Part shown: positions 61,982 to 64,000 of the stretch, piece by piece
Position numbering within the stretch: the stretch's first letter is position 1
Layout of the letters: each line of letters opens with the position of its first letter
NCBI RefSeq assembly: GCF_003576375.1
Contig: NZ_QWGE01000001.1
Span: 558,001-622,000, forward strand
Direction: 5' to 3'
Origin: Pontibacter oryzae
Lineage (GTDB): Bacteria; Bacteroidota; Bacteroidia; Cytophagales; Hymenobacteraceae
Length of the DNA stretch: 64,000 nt
Translations under genes and position numbers: made by a program
The notes under the pieces: model-generated
Seen by the model: the letters and a program-made list of their open reading frames with translations, nothing else
Told to the model about the DNA's origin: nothing
The model's database searches: none

Positions 61982-62800
61982 ATGATAAACAGAAACAACC
62001 TCCTGAGACTGACAGCTGCTTTCCTGTTTTGCTTGGCTGCAAGTATGGCCTCACCAAGTGCCAAAGCGCAATCCACCGACAAGGTTTATACTTCCGTGGA
62101 ACAGATGCCTGCCTTTGAAGGAGGCCAGCAAAAGATGCTTGCGTTTTTAGGGCAGAACATTACCTACCCGCAGGATGCCAAAGCCGCAGGAGTGCAGGGC
62201 CTGGTCGTGATTACCTTCGTGGTAGATGCCGACGGCTCGTTAAAACAGGTGCAGGCAGTGAAATCCCTAACTAAAAGCACGGATGAAGAAGCCATGCGCG
62301 TGGTAAAAATGATGGTCGGGAAATGGACACCTGGCAGGCAAAGCGGTAAAGCAGTGGCTGTGCGTTATACCTTACCCATAAAATTTGCGATGAAAGAAAC
62401 AGACTCCAGTACGCAACAGCCACAGTTTATTGGCGGGCAAGAGGCTATGCACCGCTTTCTAGCAGAGAAAATAGCCTTACCAGAAGCAGCTAAAAAAGAA
62501 CATTTGCAAGCAAAGGCAGTCGTAAGGTTTACCGTTGAGCCAGACGGAAGCGTATCCGGGGCAGAGCTTAGCGACATGAAAATGAAGAAAACCATCGGCC
62601 CAGGCTCCGAGCTCGATTATATGGATGCCACAAGCTTTAACCTGCAGCACAAAACCATACTTGCGCAGCTATCAGAAGCCGCTCTTACAGCCGTAAAGGC
62701 AACCTCAGGCCACTGGAAGCCAGCCACACAAAACGGAAAGGCTGTAGCCGCAAAGCTTACCCTGCCAATTCAGTTCGCAAACGATGCGCAGAAAGAGTAA
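61982..62800 (+). CDS. Exported protein with two TonB C-terminal domains
   Basis: A 272-residue protein with signal peptide (cleavage near AKAQ, residue 30). Domain one (about 38-138) has YPQDAKAAGVQGLVVITFVV and VRYTLPIKF; domain two (about 145-265) is more divergent, with LPEAAKKEHLQAKAVVRFTV and KLTLPIQF. There is no membrane helix or proline-rich linker, so this is not an energy-transducing TonB but a periplasmic protein of the same fold. It lies 97 bases after the M56 gene and closely resembles that protein's C-terminal domain, suggesting gene duplication. Confidence 0.85.
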   Translation: MINRNNLLRLTAAFLFCLAASMASPSAKAQSTDKVYTSVEQMPAFEGGQQKMLAFLGQNITYPQDAKAAGVQGLVVITFVVDADGSLKQVQAVKSLTKSTDEEAMRVVKMMVGKWTPGRQSGKAVAVRYTLPIKFAMKETDSSTQQPQFIGGQEAMHRFLAEKIALPEAAKKEHLQAKAVVRFTVEPDGSVSGAELSDMKMKKTIGPGSELDYMDATSFNLQHKTILAQLSEAALTAVKATSGHWKPATQNGKAVAAKLTLPIQFANDAQKE

Positions 62801-62880
62801 AGCCATACTTTGCAAACACTTCGGCTCAAAGTGCTGTATCTTTTAACTATATTTAAATCTCAAACCATCACCCTTCACTA

Positions 62881-63588
62881 ATGAACTACAAACTTTTACC
62901 TGCCTTGCTTTTGCTGACAGTTGGCCTGCTTATGGCACACGCAGCCAATGCCCAGCAAACTAACTCGCATACAGACAGCACCAAAGTATACAAATATGTT
63001 GAGCACATGCCGCAGTTTCAGGGCGGCATGACTGCCATGATGGAATTTCTAAGCGCAAACATTACCCGTACCGGTTCTCAGCCCCCTGGTATGGTAATAC
63101 TTAGTTTCGTGGTTGATAAGGATGGCTCCGTTGGCGATATCCATATCATAAAAAGCCTGGCACCAGCCCAAGACGTTGCCAGCATAAACGCCGTGGAGGC
63201 TATGAATGGCCGCTGGACACCCGGCATGCAGGATGGCAAAAAAGTGCCCGTTCGGTTCACTTTACCCATTAAATTCGGAGATGCCCGATTCGAGAAAAGC
63301 AACCCGGAGGCCATGCCCGAGTATAAAGGCGGTGTAAAGGCGTTCAAGGCTTTCATGAAAGAGCACGTGAAACAGCCAAAGCGCACCGCAAAGCACGGCA
63401 CCGTAGTCGTATCTTTTCTGATTAATGAGGATGGCTCTCTTAGCGATTACAAGCTGGTGAAGAGTGTAGACAATGTTTTAGATGAGGAGGCGCTCCGACT
63501 GGCAAAGCTCACAGAAGGCAACTGGTTGGCTCCCGTTCAAGACAACCAAAAGGTAAAAGTGCGCTACAACATGCCGGTAATATTTTAA
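62881..63588 (+). CDS. Exported protein with two TonB C-terminal domains
   Basis: A 235-residue protein with signal peptide (cleavage near ANAQ, residue 25). Both halves carry the TonB-type domain: GMVILSFVVDKDGSVGDI and VRFTLPIKF in the first (about 35-135), GTVVVSFLINEDGSLSDY and VRYNMPVIF in the second (about 143-235). The YPxxA entry motif of the M56 fusion is lost in both. No membrane helix is present. It is a third member of the local family, 80 bases after the second and 9 bases before the fourth. Confidence 0.85.
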   Translation: MNYKLLPALLLLTVGLLMAHAANAQQTNSHTDSTKVYKYVEHMPQFQGGMTAMMEFLSANITRTGSQPPGMVILSFVVDKDGSVGDIHIIKSLAPAQDVASINAVEAMNGRWTPGMQDGKKVPVRFTLPIKFGDARFEKSNPEAMPEYKGGVKAFKAFMKEHVKQPKRTAKHGTVVVSFLINEDGSLSDYKLVKSVDNVLDEEALRLAKLTEGNWLAPVQDNQKVKVRYNMPVIF

Positions 63589-63597
63589 AGGGGTACC

Positions 63598-64000
63598 ATG
63601 CTGAAGTATACATTGTGCTTACTGCTTATTTGCGTTATTACAAGTACAAACGCCGCTTTTGCCCAGCAGGATTCTACCGCGCATAAATATACGTATACCG
63701 AAACATTACCTGTGTTTGAGGGTGGCGAACAGGCCATGTTCCGATTTGTGATGTCGAATATTAAGCTGCCCAAAAACCCACCAAAAGGCACTGTGGTTTT
63801 AAGTTATGTGGTAGAAAAAGATGGCGCTATAGCTGATGATCAGGTTGTGAGTGGCCTGAGCCCAGCTGTAAATGCCGCCTGCATAAAAGCCGTAGAAAAG
63901 ATGAGCGGAAAATGGGTGCCAGGCACACAAAATGGCAAGAAGGTGCCAGTAAGGTTTACAATGCCAATCAATATAGGCCCGCCAAAGCACAAAGACCGAA
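63598..64000 (+). CDS. Exported TonB-domain protein (3' end outside the window)
   Basis: The ATG at 63598 opens a frame that stays open to the window end, giving 134 residues. A signal peptide (cleavage near AFAQ, residue 23) is followed by a TonB-type domain with ETLPVFEGGEQAMFRFV, GTVVLSYVVEKDGA and VRFTMPINI. It is the fourth protein of the cluster and, by analogy with its neighbours, may have a second domain beyond the window. It starts 9 bases after the previous stop, so the two are co-transcribed. Confidence 0.8.
   Translation, partial: MLKYTLCLLLICVITSTNAAFAQQDSTAHKYTYTETLPVFEGGEQAMFRFVMSNIKLPKNPPKGTVVLSYVVEKDGAIADDQVVSGLSPAVNAACIKAVEKMSGKWVPGTQNGKKVPVRFTMPINIGPPKHKDR

Noticed and set aside
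1..64000. tRNA, rRNA, CRISPR, insertion sequence or prophage
   Set aside because: Scanned by eye for TpsiC-loop-like sequence, regularly spaced short repeats, transposase motifs and phage genes; none was convincing. A covariance-model scan would be needed to exclude small RNAs.

Overview
The window looks like chromosomal DNA of a Bacteroidota bacterium of the Cytophagales, most like Hymenobacteraceae such as Pontibacter; the genus is inference. The signs are a SusC/SusD pair, a giant adhesin ending in a type IX secretion (T9SS) type B sorting domain, a PorP/SprF protein, an Omp85 lipoprotein of TamL type beside TamB, promoters of the TTG-N18..20-TAnnTTTG form, almost no Shine-Dalgarno sequences and several TTG starts. 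No tRNA, rRNA, CRISPR array, insertion sequence or prophage gene was recognised. About 50 protein genes are supported. Two are cut by the window edges: an Mpl-like Mur ligase on the left and a TonB-domain protein on the right.

Layout. 1-6.7 kb: Mur ligase, DnaQ-like exonuclease, two lipoproteins including an M48 protease, FAH-family hydrolase, M23 peptidase and Bcp peroxiredoxin. 6.8-11.8 kb: a split transketolase whose halves flank a secreted von Willebrand A protein, then a sigma factor / membrane protein / Spy-like set. 12-16.7 kb: peptidase E, small unknown genes, a metallo-beta-lactamase-fold protein, a Dph6-like ATP pyrophosphatase and an orphan LuxR-type regulator. 16.7-24.6 kb: an SprB/SprF-like locus (1839-residue adhesin, PorP/SprF protein, OmpA-family protein). 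24.8-31.5 kb: HAD hydrolase, class III aminotransferase, SLC13-type permease, a lipoprotein, a TerB-like pair and phosphofructokinase. 31.7-39.2 kb: tamB-tamL. 39.3-41.3 kb: miaA and a glycosyltransferase. 41.4-49.8 kb: a large soluble hybrid histidine kinase with a partner regulator, a 91-residue unknown, a PhnP-like hydrolase and an NFACT/RqcH protein. 49.8-53.6 kb: Nudix hydrolase and a glycosyltransferase cluster with a Gfo/Idh-like protein lacking its NAD domain. 54.2-60.1 kb: GNAT, histidine phosphatase and SusC/SusD. 60.2-64 kb: BlaI repressor, M56 membrane peptidase fused to a TonB domain, and at least three exported TonB-domain proteins.

The most unusual signal is not a gene. The word AAGTATA/TATACTT, whose full palindrome is AAGTATACTT, recurs across the whole window, on both strands, in all three codon phases and between genes. 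It resembles a lineage-specific highly iterated palindrome. The other leading points are the tamB start (no ATG, GTG or TTG ahead of its membrane segment), the run of TonB-domain genes behind a BlaI/M56 pair with a visible operator, the adhesin locus, and the Gfo/Idh-like protein in the glycosyltransferase cluster.
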